Source of the DNA: Absidia repens
Lineage: Eukaryota > Mucoromycota > Mucoromycetes > Mucorales > Cunninghamellaceae
DNA length: 64,000 nucleotides
Reading direction: 5' to 3'
Assembly: GCA_002105175.1 (NCBI GenBank)
Contig: MCGE01000001.1
Span: 1,302,001-1,366,000 of the forward strand
The position numbers were made by a program, and so were the translations under genes. This document shows, piece after piece, positions 50,531 to 62,869 of the stretch (the stretch's first letter is position 1; each line of letters opens with the position of its first letter). The notes beneath the pieces are model-generated. The model was not told the origin of the DNA and did no database searches. It saw only the letters and a list, made by a program, of their open reading frames with translations.

Positions 50531-52603
50531 ATGTATCGTCTGGCTACAGCTACATTTCAAAGAACGGCTACTCGCGCTCAACGATCAACCACGGGTGTAT
50601 TAAATCGACTCTACTCTACACACAAGGAACTCAAGTTTGGTGTGGAAGGGCGTGCTGCTCTGCTCCGTGGTGTGGACATTTTGGCAAAGTCTGTTGATGT
50701 CACCTTGGGTCCAAAGGGTCGCAATGTCTTGATTGAGCAACCCTATGGCTCACCGAAAATTACAAAAGATGGCGTTACTGTAGCCAAGTCCATTACTTTG
50801 GAGGATAAATTTGAAAATCTCGGTGCTAGGTAAATACTTGTGTGTTAGAAAACCATACTGCCATGACAAAAAAAAAAAGCTAAATTTATATATCAACTCA
50901 CTGTATCTATTGTTATTATTATTATTTTGCATGGCGATGGTGCAAAAGACTAGTACAGGATGTTGCCAACAAGACCAATGAAATTGCAGGTGATGGAACA
51001 ACGACTGCCACGGTTTTGGCGCGTGCTATCTTTACTGAAGGTATCAAAATGTCGCTGCTGGATGCAATCCTCTTGACCTTCGTCGTGGATCCCAACTAGC
51101 TGTGGATGCTGTGATCGAATACCTGGAAAAGAATACAAAGACAATAACAACTTCGGCTGAAATATCGCAGGTAAGTTTGAATGGATAGATATTGAAAAAT
51201 CAAAAAGGGAGGGTGGTGGTGATGTGGTAAAAAAAAAAAAAATCTCACCCTTTTCTATGTGTATATGCAGGTCGCTACTATCTCTGCAAATGGTGACAAG
51301 AATGTGGGTGGTATGATTGCCCAGGCCATGGAGCGTGTTGGACGGGAAGGCGTCATTACTGTCAAGGCTGGAAATACAATTGAAGACGAACTGGACGTGA
51401 CAGAGGGGATGCGATTCGACCGAGGCTTTACATCGCCATACTTTATCACCGACACCAAAACGCAAAAAGTGGAATTCGAAAGTCCTATGATCCTTCTCTG
51501 TGAAAAGAAAATCTCGCTCTTATCTGATATACTCCCTGCAATGGAAGCAGCAGCCACGCAACGTCGACCTCTCTTGGTGGTGGCTGAAGATGTGGATGGT
51601 GAAGCACTCGCGGCATGTATACTCAACAAACTCCGCGGACAATTGCAAGTGGCCTGTGTCAAGGCACCTGGGTTTGGCGACAACCGCAAATCTATTCTGG
51701 GTGATATCGGTGTTCTCACAAACAGTGTGGTTTTCAACGACGAACTGGATATCAAGTTGGACAAAGCGACACCAGATTTATTTGGTACAACAGGCTCGGT
51801 GACGATAACCAAAGAAGATACCATTATTCTGAACGGTGCTGGCTCCAAGGACGTGATCAATCAACGCTGTGAGGAAATTCGGAACTTGATGGACGACAGC
51901 TCGACATCGGAATACGAAAAGGAAAAACTGCATGAACGTTTGGCAAAGCTATCTGGCGGTGTCGCCGTCATCAAGGTGGGTGGCGCCTCGGAGGTGGAAG
52001 TCGGCGAAAAAAAAGACCGTTTTGATGATGCGCTTTGTGCTACCCGTGCGGCTGTGAAGGAAGGCATTGTTCCTGGTGGTGGTGTGGCTCTGCTGAAGGC
52101 GTCCAAGGCACTTGAACCATTGAAGGGGGCGAACTTTGACCAGCAGCTGGGCATCAATATCATCCGTCAAGCTATCCAACGTCCTTGTCGAACTATTGTT
52201 GAGAACGCTGGTGGTGAAGGCTCAGTGGTCGCTGGTAAACTCTTGGATACTCATATCGACAATCCTAACTGGGGCTATGATGCATCTTGTGACGAATTCA
52301 AGGATATGATTGCAAGCGGTATTATTGGTAGGTGGAATGCTAGATACGGATTTCATGCATAGTGTGATTACTGAGGGTATTTTTTTTGTTTTTTTTTTTT
52401 TCACGGTCTCTTTCCATTTATCCATAGATCCAACGTCTGTGGTCAAAGTTTGTATCATCAATGCAAGTGGTGTCTCATCTCTTTTGTCTACAAGCGAATG
52501 TATGATTGTTGATTCGGTTGATCCATCGGGTGGCGGAGCTCCTGGAATGCCCATGGGTGGTGGAGGTGGTGGAATGGGAATGGGAATGCCCGGCGGATTT
52601 TAG
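50531..52603 (+). CDS. HSP60: Mitochondrial chaperonin HSP60 (GroEL type), with an apparent one-base deletion
   Basis: Four exons: 50531-50829, 50949-51170, 51271-52327 and 52428-52603. The presequence (about 30 residues, Arg/Thr-rich, ending RLYST) is followed by chaperonin sequence: '[20 protein letters not shown]', '[15 protein letters not shown]', '[12 protein letters not shown]', '[14 protein letters not shown]' and the Gly-Met-rich C-tail ([15 protein letters not shown]). Group I chaperonins fold imported proteins in the matrix with Hsp10. Exon 2 loses frame at the A-run 51,046-51,049. Four A's are present where five would keep the family sequence, and exons 2-4 join in frame only if one base is added (585 codons in total). 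As written, translation would end at a TAG at about 51,098. See findings. Confidence 0.92.
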
Positions 52604-55277
52604 TTAGCTTCGGTTTTAGTATCGATAAATATATTATATATTGTTCTTTACTTTTTGTCGTTTTATTTTTATTTATGCCATTTGCTCTTTTATTCTGCTC
52701 TTTATCCCAAATAAAATTGTTTATTGTCTCTTCGATTTGAAATAGATGGCCGTCCTTTTTTTTTTTTTTTTTTTGACTATGGTGCAGTCCAGGAAGAATG
52801 TAAAGTTGACCTCAATGGTTGCAATTTTTTTTTTTATATTTGCAACTGTCTAAGAGTGTATGACTCAGGACACTCTCATTTTGTATTCACGATTTCGAAA
52901 ATGATTTGTGTAGAATTCGATGATTCTACGCTTCTGAGGAATTGATCTACTGTACCGCACTGGGTGTCAAGGGAAAGGTTGTTGAAGTGTGCTTTTTGAT
53001 GGGGTTTGATTCAGTCTGGAACTTCTTTTCTTCTTATTACTTACTATATCACATCCAAAAAAAAAAAGACAAAACAAAACAAAACAAATAGCGAGGTGGA
53101 TCTACACAGCACGTGAAGTTAGGTGGAAATTATGTCGGTAGTGTAGTCTAGGTTGGTTAATATCAATGGTTGAACGGGAATATGGTTGCGTTTCATGTTA
53201 GATGACTTTGAACTGTAAACTAGTCGTCCGGCTTCAGCGGGGGCGGGAGAAAGTAGTCATAGATAAGCTAAAAAGTAGTGCAAGGTGCTGCATGGCGGCA
53301 GCTATATGTACAGCACAATATGGATTAATATAATCTATAGAACAGAAATATGACTATCTTTGATAGTAAGTGGTCTAACACTGAAAATTAGTTATTGGTG
53401 CATGATGGGAAAAGACGTCGTAGTGGGCGAATTAAAGAGCAGGTATTGATAGGATGCTCACAAAATAGCTACAACACAATACGTTTCTTATCAGATAGCC
53501 AGAGAATGAATAAGTAGCAAAAATTCCATTTTATTGTAGCATATTGATACATTTTTATATGTAATAAAACTAAAGATGAAGAGTTCATTGTAGCAATGGG
53601 CGTGATGGGAAGATCTATTGGGGAAAACAGGAAGGACACGACTGTGAGATTCGAAGAATGGTCAATGTTAATCTAAAGGGTCAACTATAAAATAGGGTCT
53701 GATATATTGTATAAGACATGAGAATCGCTATAATCTCTTTTATTAAATCACAACAATGGCCAACACTAATCAAATGAGGGTGATGACCATAAAATGGGAT
53801 CTACTGCATAAGACATGTGAGAGACTAATAGGATATTTTTCATTATATCAAGTAAAAGTATACATGTTTTATTCAAGTATGGGTACAAACTATGGAGAAA
53901 CTAGCACTAAACTAAGCTAATGAAAACTCCAAAAAGCTAATTAAAGGCGATCCCAAATCCTAGATCCAAAATGAAATGGTTTCCCCATGCATCTTGTAAA
54001 CCCTGTTTTGAAAATCCTTCTAAACTAGTTCTAATACTATTCGAAGTCCGAAATAACCCCATAGAAGTTGAATGGCGAAGAAAATTGATGAAGAAAGAAG
54101 AAAATGAAAGAAAAAGAGCGAAAAATAAAAACGGAGGAAGGAGAATAAATATTCACGTGGCCGGGATTTCAATTGCTATTTTTTGTTCTCTCGCCAGGAT
54201 TGGCTTGCGATTTATTATTTTTTACAGTCAAAGTGGTGAGATTTGGCCTGATTTTATTAAGACCGTCACTGTACTGTACTGTAATGTACTGTTGAATAGC
54301 TTGTCACTCACCGTACATAGATACACATCTCTTATTTTCTGGTAAGCATCTTGATATTGCAATCCCTGGACCCCTCCCCTCAGCCAAAACCAGCGAGATT
54401 CAAATGCCCAAGATTTCTTTTTTTCATTCAAGTAAAAAGGGTATCCTTATAATTGCATTTTCTGTTAGAGTCCTCCTTTTTTTTTTTTTACGTTCCTGCT
54501 GAACTGCATCATGCGGTGCTAAAAGGGAAATTGAATACATATCCGACGCAGCAAATGTGGCATATATTCAGGAAAAGAGGTAGACGTACTTTGAAACTAC
54601 GGTACGTGAAGTAGACTGCTATGGAGATTAAATCACGGAGAGAGATATGCATTGGGTATTGGAAAATGACAAAAAAGCAATATGATAGAGGATATCGGTA
54701 TTAGATCATGGATTGAAGTGGTGTGCTTACATAGCTTGATGTACTCTTTGTTTCCCGATCAAATCAAGTATCACAAGTCAAGAAAAAAAAAAGATTAACA
54801 GGACGCGTATCTAAGTTTCAAAGCTTTCGTGTTTTCCCCCTAACAAGCTCAGTTTATAAATAAATCGAATTTCATACGATTTATCGGAATATCATTTTCT
54901 GGGGTGCTTGTCATATATCGTCCAAAACGGAATCCCCCATTGATTTCATCGAATAGCTCCGCGTTTCTTTTTATTCTACACAGTGCCATATATTCAGCTA
55001 ATCCCTACTTGAACTTAATTTTCCCTAGCTCAACCGACGCCACAATTTACGTTACCGGACCCACGACAAAAAAAAAAAAAAAAAAAAGGCATTTAAAAAG
55101 AAAAAAAGTGAGGACCACGCCCAAAAGCAAAATACAAGGTAATGTCTTTATCACTAATAAGTCAACAAAAAGTAAGGACAAAAGTATATTTATTCAAGAC
55201 AGCAATACTTGTAAGTAAAAAAAAAAGGGGCGGGGGGATAGCTAATGACTAAAGGGATAGTTGTGCTATATAGTAAT
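52604..55277. other. Convergent intergenic stretch, 2.7 kb, contains a repeat copy
   Basis: This is shared 3' space of HSP60 (AATAAAAT at 52,710) and the 14-3-3 gene. A T-run lies at 52,757-52,775. A 'ttgaagtgtgctttttgatgggg' at about 52,984-53,006 echoes DNA just before the tandem repeat at 22,058. The dispersed repeat copy is at 53,670-54,175. ORFs (53,971-54,345; 54,904-55,218) have no domain and are rich in Lys from A-runs. Confidence 0.55.
53670..54175 (-). repeat. Dispersed repeat family, copy 6, with duplicated flank
   Basis: This is a reverse-oriented copy. Two flank segments of about 90 bp (about 53,671-53,745 and 53,785-53,850) each contain 'ataaaatggg(a)tct...ataagacatg.gaga'. They are followed by 'tgttttattcaagtatgggtacaaactat' (53,867-53,895), the core 'aaaatgaaatggtttccccatgcatcttgtaaaccctg' at about 53,967-54,004 and the end 'gttgaatggcgaagaaaattgatg' (54,068-54,091). 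The box 'cacgtggccgggattt' is at 54,155-54,170, as in the other copies. Confidence 0.75.
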
Positions 55278-56812
55278 CTACTCTTGAGACTCTTCTTCAG
55301 GCTTCTTGTCAGACTTGTCGCTTTCTATAAGATTATATATATATAAATTGTAATGATTGTCAATAACGAACCTTTTCATCCTGATGACCCTGAGACTCCT
55401 TTTATTTCCTCTATAACTGATGATTCTTACCTTCTTGAAGATCAGAAGTCCAGAGGGTCAAATTGTCTCTCAACAATTGCATGATAAGAGTCGAGTCCTT
55501 GTAAGATTCTTCACTAAGAGTATCCAATTCAGCAATGGCGTCATCGAAGGCTTGTTTAGCCAAGTGACAGGCACGGTCAGGTGAGTTCAAGATTTCATAG
55601 TAAAACACAGAGAAGTTCAAAGCAAGACCAAGACGGATAGGATGCGTGGTAGCCAATTCAATTTGAGCAATGTCAGTAGCAGATTTGTAAGCTTCATGGG
55701 CAGCAGTAGCAGCTTCCTTGCGTTCTTCACCAGTGGCATATTCAGCAACATAACGATGATAATCACCTTTCCTAAATAAAGTTCAAACATAAAAAAAAAA
55801 TTGTATGCATACATATTAATCATAAGGTACGTAAAACAACAGTCCTCCTCCAATCATTTGTTGTTGTTGTTTTTTGTGTAAAACTTACATCTTGTGGTAG
55901 AATACCTTGGCTTCACCATCTTTGGCATTGGGGATCAGGAAATCGGTCAACAAAGCCAAAATATCACCACACACTTCATAGAGTTCCTTTTCAATCTTGT
56001 TTCGGTATTCCTTGATCTTCGGGACTTGAGATTCATGGCCTTTGCTTTCTTCCTTTTGTTCAATAGATGACACAATACGCCAGGATGCACGGCGAGCACC
56101 AATCACGTTCTTGTAAGCCACAGATAACAGGTTACGTTCTTCGACTGTGAGGTCAACACCCAACTACAAGTGATTCATAGATAAAAGAAAGATTATTAGT
56201 GCTTAATATATCATCATCATCATCATCATCATACGAAACAGAGCACTACCCCCTTAAAAAAATCCCTTTTTTATACACGTAAGAGGGGGAGGGGAAAAAA
56301 GGGTTTTTAGGAACTTACCTTGGCGACATCTTTCATATGAGAGACCATTTCTATTGATACATAAGATAAAGAATATATACACACGTGAGAAAACATTGAT
56401 AAGAACCATGCACAAAATCTTAATATTACAACTTTGGATAGCTCTTCCTTACCATCGTATCGTTCAGCTTGTTCAGCAATCTTGGCCATAAAAACCTATA
56501 CATGAAATAGTGTACAATGTGTGAATATGCTCCACTATTGACTTGTATGTGTATCTATCACTGTCGTTTGTGTGCTTGCTTACCTTATCTTCGCGTTCCT
56601 ATATATAATAATATTATTAATAATAATGAAGTCAGTTAGAAACAAAAACGATATCATCTGAAGGGGTGGGGAGTGATAAAGAGGGAGGGATGAGTGGATG
56701 GGTGGATGAGTTTCATCATCATTCGTCATATCGATAAGACTAGAAATATGAGCGGAGTGTGGTTGCTGGTGTTGTTGGTTTTCATATGGAATATTGTACT
56801 TACAGTAGCCAT
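55278..56812 (-). CDS. 14-3-3 protein
   Basis: Seven exons (56812-56804, 56598-56584, 56495-56453, 56350-56319, 56163-55889, 55771-55431, 55324-55278) give 253 residues, the normal length. Conserved 14-3-3 segments are plain: '[20 protein letters not shown]', '[20 protein letters not shown]', '[15 protein letters not shown]', '[18 protein letters not shown]', '[20 protein letters not shown]' and 'DNLTLWTSD'. The tail is acidic (PEEESQE). It binds phosphoserine/threonine motifs in many part-folded client proteins and acts in signalling, cell cycle and membrane traffic. The first two exons are very small (9 nt coding for MAT, then 15 nt coding for EREDK), with GTAAG donors and TAG acceptors. 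The remaining junctions keep frame. Confidence 0.96.
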
Positions 56813-57324
56813 GTTGTGTTCTTGTTTGTATAGTATTTCAAAAAAATAAAAATAGAGGAATTGGGTTTTTCTTGATAAAGAGAAAAAAGAAAGGGAAAAG
56901 AGGGCAAAGAAAAATATAGGGCAAAAAAAAAGCGGTGGTTTAAAATAGGGGGTAAAAAAAATCCTTATGATGGGAAAAGTCAAAACCAAAGCACATCTAA
57001 CCAATCAGTGGCGAGAATTAAAGTGCTACCAGGGAATACCAGACTTGCTCCTTTATTTTTTTGAGATGACATTCTACACTACGCTTATATGTACCTATAT
57101 TAAACAAACAATAAAGAGACAAGAGAGTATAATATAATTCTATATTATATATAATAAGATTTTATTCGTTCAATATATATATATATAAAAGGAAAGCATA
57201 AAAGAATGGAAGGAGGAAGGGAGTAAATAAACTATACAAGAATGGAGTAAAAAAAAAAAAAAAGCAAACTAACAAATAAATAACATAAATAAATAGCCTA
57301 ACAATGACATTGTAGCACCTAAAA
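56813..57324. other. Tandem intergenic region
   Basis: This is the promoter of the 14-3-3 gene and, on the right, the 3' region of the WOPR-domain gene. It contains TATATATA at 57,174-57,185 and A-runs. No gene is seen. Confidence 0.5.
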
Positions 57325-59027
57325 TCATATTAGCCTTGATGTATGAGCCGTTGATAAAGGAGATGTGCGATTTCCATAAAAGATAGGCTGATCCATCGAT
57401 TCCATTTTGACTTGCATATCGTGGGGAATGCCAGTAGAGCTAGCGTCATTGTGATCCAAAGTGGTAGTAGTGGTATTGGTGCTGACGGTGGGAGAGTTCA
57501 ACGGATAGACCGGGTTAAGCAGATGGCCCAGTTGTGGATTGGGTGACGTTGTATATCTCTGTTGCTCCTCGTGTGGTTGATGAGGATGATTACCATAACG
57601 AATACCATTTGGAGAAGGCGTTAATGAATACACAGATGGTACTGCGTTGGAATTGCCCATAGGAGCGGCATGTGTAGGTGAGTATGGGTGGATTTGTTGC
57701 TGTATATGAGGTGAATGTTGCTGTTGTTGCTGTTGCTGATGCTGCTGCTGCTGCTGTTGTTCTTGTTGTCGATTTTGGTGCTGATTCTGTTGAAAGTAGA
57801 GCGGATACATTCGAGATGATTTGTCACCATGACTGTTTTCTGCAGGTGCGGTGGCGTTACTGTGATTGTATGAATCATAACCGATGATGCCGTCGATGGT
57901 GGTGGCATTCTGATCAGTGTAAAGTAAAGATTCCTGCCGCAAGGAATTCAGCGAGCCAACCGACATGCTACGTAATGGTGCCCCAGAGATAGATGTCGTT
58001 GTCGAACTAGTGTCACTAGGCTGTGTATTCCTTTCTGTCATTGTCGGTTCTTGGTGCTGATATTGTTGAGCTGCTGATGGCGGTGGCCTATATTGTTGTT
58101 GGTTGTGATGGTGACGCATTGGCAAGCCAGCAGCGGTGCCATTCTCAGCAGCTCGATCATAGGAAGGTTCGACAAATGGAGGGGTTCGGAAGTTCTGTTT
58201 GACCAATAATTCAGGAGAGATTTCCAAGCTTGTTAATTCAGGCACAGAGGATGGCGTTCGTAATTTGTTTTCAATAATATCTTGGGGATGGTAATAAGAG
58301 ATCAAATGCTGCGTGCTACCGTTGACTACAATGGACATAGTTTTCTTGATAAGGCCATCCGGTCGAAAGTTGTAGATCTCCGACAAACTACCCACCAAGC
58401 GTTTTTCCTTGACCCGATCAGGTAAATATCCACGGCCAGCGGCTGCAACTGTCGAAGAGATATCCATGCTATAACTGCGTTGACGATGATCACTAATGGA
58501 CATGCGTTTTTCACCATTGCGTTTTTCCAATTCGCGATAAATCAAAAAGTTGCCGAGAATACGTGATGGGCTCCATACCAATCCATCTGTCCATCGTTTC
58601 ACGCCTATTTTTGTAATGTCAGAAGAAAAAAAGAAGAGTTAGTTCTATTGAATAAGGTTGATTTTTGCCACACAGATTTTTTTTTTTTTTTGTTCGATTC
58701 CATCCCCCCTTCTTTGCCCCAATTCACGTGGTGCCACTTTTTCCCTTTCGCACTTTTCCAGCTATTGACACTAACTCACTAAACCATTTCCCCTTTGTAT
58801 TCCCCTGAAAACAAACATCCACCAACCCCATCATCACATTGCATTTTATTTTTCATTTTACCTGATTCCCTTTCATCAAATACAAATACAGAGCCAGATT
58901 GAATAAGTTTGCGTTCCTTTTCTTGTAACCGTCGGTTGACTCTGGGAAGAAGACCACGTCTACACCCTTCAAATATCAATAGGACGTCTTGTGTTGTATC
59001 GATATATCCATGGAACGTTTCGGCCAT
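57325..59027 (-). CDS. WOPR-domain transcription factor (Gti1/Pac2, Wor1/Ryp1 family)
   Basis: Two exons (59027-58862, 58604-57325) give 481 residues. Residues 3-80 contain the WOPRa half: 'ETFHGYIDTTQDVLLIFEGC', 'RRLQEKERKLIQSGSVFVFD', then, after the intron, 'VKRWTDGLVWSPSRILGNFL'. A second conserved stretch follows ('EKRLVGSLSEIYNFRPDGLI', 'KKTMSIV'). The intron falls inside the WOPR domain at phase 1. The C-terminal two thirds are Gln/His/Asn-rich and disordered (Gln runs at about 57,715-57,770). In other fungi these factors control dimorphism, conidiation or virulence-related switching; here the role is not known. The gene lies next to the 14-3-3 gene in the same direction. Confidence 0.9.
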
Positions 59028-60494
59028 TTTGTTGAATATGGTAATAGTACTTGTGCAGTCAATAGTTGTGAAGAGATAAGAGAGAGTAAAGGTGGTAGTC
59101 TTGTGTATGTATAATACTGACTACACTAAGTAAAGATAAGAGATAATAAGGCTGTAGTGTTGTTGACTCTTGCTGATGTCAAAATATCACAATTGTTAGA
59201 GGAAGTATATGAGTTTTTGCGGTGGTGGTATAGGCAGGGAGTTTTCAGTCAAGGGGTGTGTTGCGCGAGTCACTTTCAACGGTCAAAAAGTACCAGCTCG
59301 ATCAAGTCAAGTAGGAGTGATTGAATGATGCTATTACCAGTGAATTCAATAAAATATAAAGAAATGGCAATCAAAGAAGGGCTGAATGAGGGATTGTGTG
59401 GGTTGAAATTGCTTGGTGAAAAAGTAAAAAAGAAAGAAGGAAAGAAAAAAAAAAAAAAAAAAAAAAAAAAAAGAAAAGGAAAAAAAAGTGGGGGGAGCAA
59501 AGTTAAAAAGAAATGGAAGAATGAATGAAAAAAATGGGGTCTTATCAGAAATCAGTGTAACTTGAACTTTCACTTTTAGATATTTATGGACGTAGAAAGT
59601 CCGTGAGGGTGCCCAACGATGGAAAAAAACAAAAAGAAAAACAAAACAAACAAAAGGCGTTCATATTAGACACCTGTGATAGAGTTGTTTTTTATATATC
59701 CCTTTTCTTGTTGTACGAGAAACTAACATGTGGGTAAGTGGCTTTCTTTTCTTTGGTCTACACTTTATGATAAGTGCGGTCCTGACAGTATGTTATCATA
59801 CAACTATGGTTTCTGCAAGCACATCTCAATGTATGTATCAATAAATCAAAATTTGACTTTCAGAAATATATATATCATCAATTCAATCATAATATAATTT
59901 TTGGTGTGGTATGCCATGGAATGGTCTGTCAGCTTGATTTCATATTAAATTTTAGAAGAAATCAAATAATTGTACTCCTGGAAGCATAAAATATTCACAA
60001 ACAAAGTAACATAAATAAAATTTTTGGTTAATATAGAAGCAAAAACATGCATGTAAAGCAAGATGGAGTATGAAAAATATTCTGTATGCGGTAGAGATCA
60101 TCCATACATTAGAATGATCAATTCTCATATTTTCAGTACAATGGAAGAATTAAATTATTACTGATAATGTACCTAAAAGCGTCATATTGATCTAAGTTGC
60201 TGTTGTATATGAGAGAGATTGTCCTTTTTTAAAAAACGCGCAAATCACAAACGGTTTGCTAAAAATTAGAAGAAAAAGAATATGTTTCTATTTTTGTTCA
60301 TCATCTACACTGTATATGTATAAGAAAATACTTTCTTTGCTGCCTTGCTTTGTCTAAATATAAAATACGATTCTCTAACTAATATGATTCTCTAAATTTG
60401 GCTGGTTTGAGTTCTTTGTCTATTGCGGCGTTTGAATGAATTTTAAACATGCTTGTTTTCTTTTTTTTTTTCGTTTCTTCAATCTTCTTTTTTT
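59028..60494. other. Divergent intergenic stretch, 1.5 kb
   Basis: This is upstream space of the WOPR gene (-) and FMT (+). It is AT-rich, with a 23-base A-run at 59,449-59,471 and several T-runs before FMT (60,461-60,495). No gene is recognised. Confidence 0.5.
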
Positions 60495-62227
60495 ATGACA
60501 CTTTTCACTACCTACGTTGGACGAAATTGTTTCCAAGTATCACCCCTTGTAAGTTTCCGCGCTTACGCCACTGAGAAGTTGTGTTATTTATTCTTGTCTG
60601 TTAGTATCGGTGTAGGTACATTTCTTCCACAACCTCTAGAAGCCGTCAACCCTTTCGAATCTTATTCTTTGGTACTGACGGATTTGCCGCCACCCATCTC
60701 AAGGCTCTTATTCAAGAAAAAAGTAAGCAATGGAATAGTAGTGACAAATCATGGCTCAACTAACGTTCAATTTTGGTATTGCAATTAGATAGACGAAATG
60801 GTTGTATTAGCTCTTTGGGCCTTGTTTGTCCCCCTGATCGTCGCACTGGCAGGAAACTGCAAACTCTCACTCCAAGTAAGATCGAGAACTAGTAGTTATA
60901 AAAACTGGCTCTAACTGAATATGGATGGGGTGTGTGTTTCTTACCGTGATGAATAGGTCCAACCAAAGGATTAGCAGCACTTTACAACGTCCCCGTTCAA
61001 CATACACCAGCTTCGGAGAAGACACTGGATCACTGGACATTCACTAATGACAACAACAAGGACAATGCACCTTACGATCTCGGCGTTGTGGTATCCTTTG
61101 GCTATTTTATTCCACCTCATATCATATCATCTTTCCGTTACGGTGCTATCAACGTTCATCCTTCATTACTTCCCAAGTTCCGTGGAGCTGCACCTATTCA
61201 ACACACCATTCTGCAAGGGGAGAGCGAAACGGGCGTGACGGTACAAGAATTGGATGACAAAGAGTTTGATGCTGGTCGCATCTTGGCTCAAGCAACAGTG
61301 GATTTATCGACGGATAACAATGTTAATTACAAGGACCTTTCTCAATTTTTGGCTGAGGTTGGAAGTGACTTACTGGTGGATACACTCAAAAACTTTGATC
61401 AATGCAAGGTAAAACGAAATCACTGATTGCATTGATTGACAACCGAAAGATTTTCTCAGTCATGCTTTTCTTTTTCATTTTATATACTCATAGAAAGATG
61501 CAAAGGTTCAAGATCTCTCAAAAGTGACCAAGGCAAACAAGATAAAGAAGGAATGGGCTGATCTCGATTTCAATGCAATGGCGTCATGGCAAATTGATCA
61601 ACTTAGTCGTGCGATTGGTGAACAAGTAAGAAATGGATGATGGACAAGAGAGAACACAGGGATTCGGGTTCCCTGACCAAAACCAATGCATATGTGCTGA
61701 TTTTGTTTTTTTTTTTCTATTTTTTTTTTATTCATTTTATATAGATGCCCTTACGAACATCATTTACCTTCTCTAGAATCAAAAGGTCTCTGAAAGTCAA
61801 ACAAAAGCAGTTCGCCGTGCAACTCTACAACATCTACCTACCATCAGACTCACCTTTCTATCGACTCAGCGGTGACGTTGATGAACACCCACCTGGTAGC
61901 TTTATGCTGGACAACAAAACTGACCATCTTCATATTTTATGCGCGGACGGTCTTGTGATTGGGCTGACGCATCTCAAAGTAGAAAACAAGAAAGCCATTT
62001 TACCCAAGGATTTTATCAATGGATACGAAATTCACAACAACATTGGCCAATTCGACGTTACGGTAGACCCTGCCAATGTACAGCCCGGCCAAAGTGGTGT
62101 CAGGCAGAACAAGCGGCGCATCAATTATGAAAAATCAATTCGGAGACGACTGGGTATGCGACGGGATACTTATGACAGGATTTACAAGCCAAATGCGATG
62201 AGACAGCAACTTGACAGGGAAGAATAG
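60495..62227 (+). CDS. FMT1: Methionyl-tRNA formyltransferase, mitochondrial
   Basis: Six exons (60495-60548, 60605-60722, 60789-60875, 60957-61408, 61494-61625, 61745-62227) give 441 residues. Exon 1 has an MTLFTTY start and leads into the Rossmann-type start 'RQPFRILFFGTDGFAATHLK'. The formyltransferase core has 'LGVVVSFGYFIPPHII' and the catalytic signature 'INVHPSLLPKFRGAAPIQHT' (Asn152, His154). The Asp in 'LDDKEFDAGRIL' is also present. A C-terminal OB-like part begins near 'RTSFTFSRIKRSLK'. It formylates Met-tRNA for mitochondrial initiation. The N-terminal 30 residues are Arg/Ser/Thr-rich, as expected for import. Exon 1 to 2 was joined at 'GTTAG|TAT' with a 56-nt intron because that keeps frame. 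The protein is longer than yeast Fmt1, mostly in the C-terminus. Confidence 0.9.
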
Positions 62228-62869
62228 ACGGCTTTTTATGGCTTGGTCATGTGATGGCATGGGTTTTAATGCAGTTATATAGATTAGCTTTATTTTTTAT
62301 ATTAGTACAGTTTAGCATATTAGTCTTTATGTCCACTTGATTCAATAAAATACTATTTTTATACTATCATATATATTGTTGTATTATTGTAGTCCACTAT
62401 TGTTATTTTTATTTTTATGTTTTTACTTCTCGGTGGACTGAGAAGATATGGATTGGGTAGAATGAATGATTATTAATAGTCATAAATAGTTTAAATATCT
62501 ATAATATGTTGCAATATGTTATCAGTAAAAAAAAAAAAAAGTCATTGATGAGTGATATAAAAGGGCGAACTGTATTATATGCTGGAAAATCAATGCGTTA
62601 TTTGACAAATGTAATTGGTATGATGGTGCATATCCGATGTGATCCAGAGATAGGACTAAAGAGGAACAATCACGATGGTAATGGTAGTGATAATCTCATC
62701 TGCACTAATCAAAAACAGCCCATAGTTAAACAGATCATACGGTTTTTGAATGAAATGCAATTCATGCAAAGGAGGTTTTTCGTTCGCCGGACTTTGAAAT
62801 TAAGATATAAAATCTTCTCACATATCTTTCTATTCTGTTCTCCGTTATTATTTACTGCTTATTCTCGCC
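62228..62869. other. Tandem intergenic region
   Basis: This is the 3' region of FMT1 (AATAAAAT at 62,344) and the promoter of the glyoxalase gene. The ORF at 62,506-62,880 runs into the next gene out of frame and has no domain. Confidence 0.55.

Noticed and set aside
51255..51860. 201-codon minus-strand ORF
   Set aside because: It is a shadow of HSP60 exon 3, whose plus-strand frame is clear.
53971..54345. 124-codon ORF within the repeat at 54 kb
   Set aside because: It does not stay open in other copies of the repeat, so it is unlikely to be coding.
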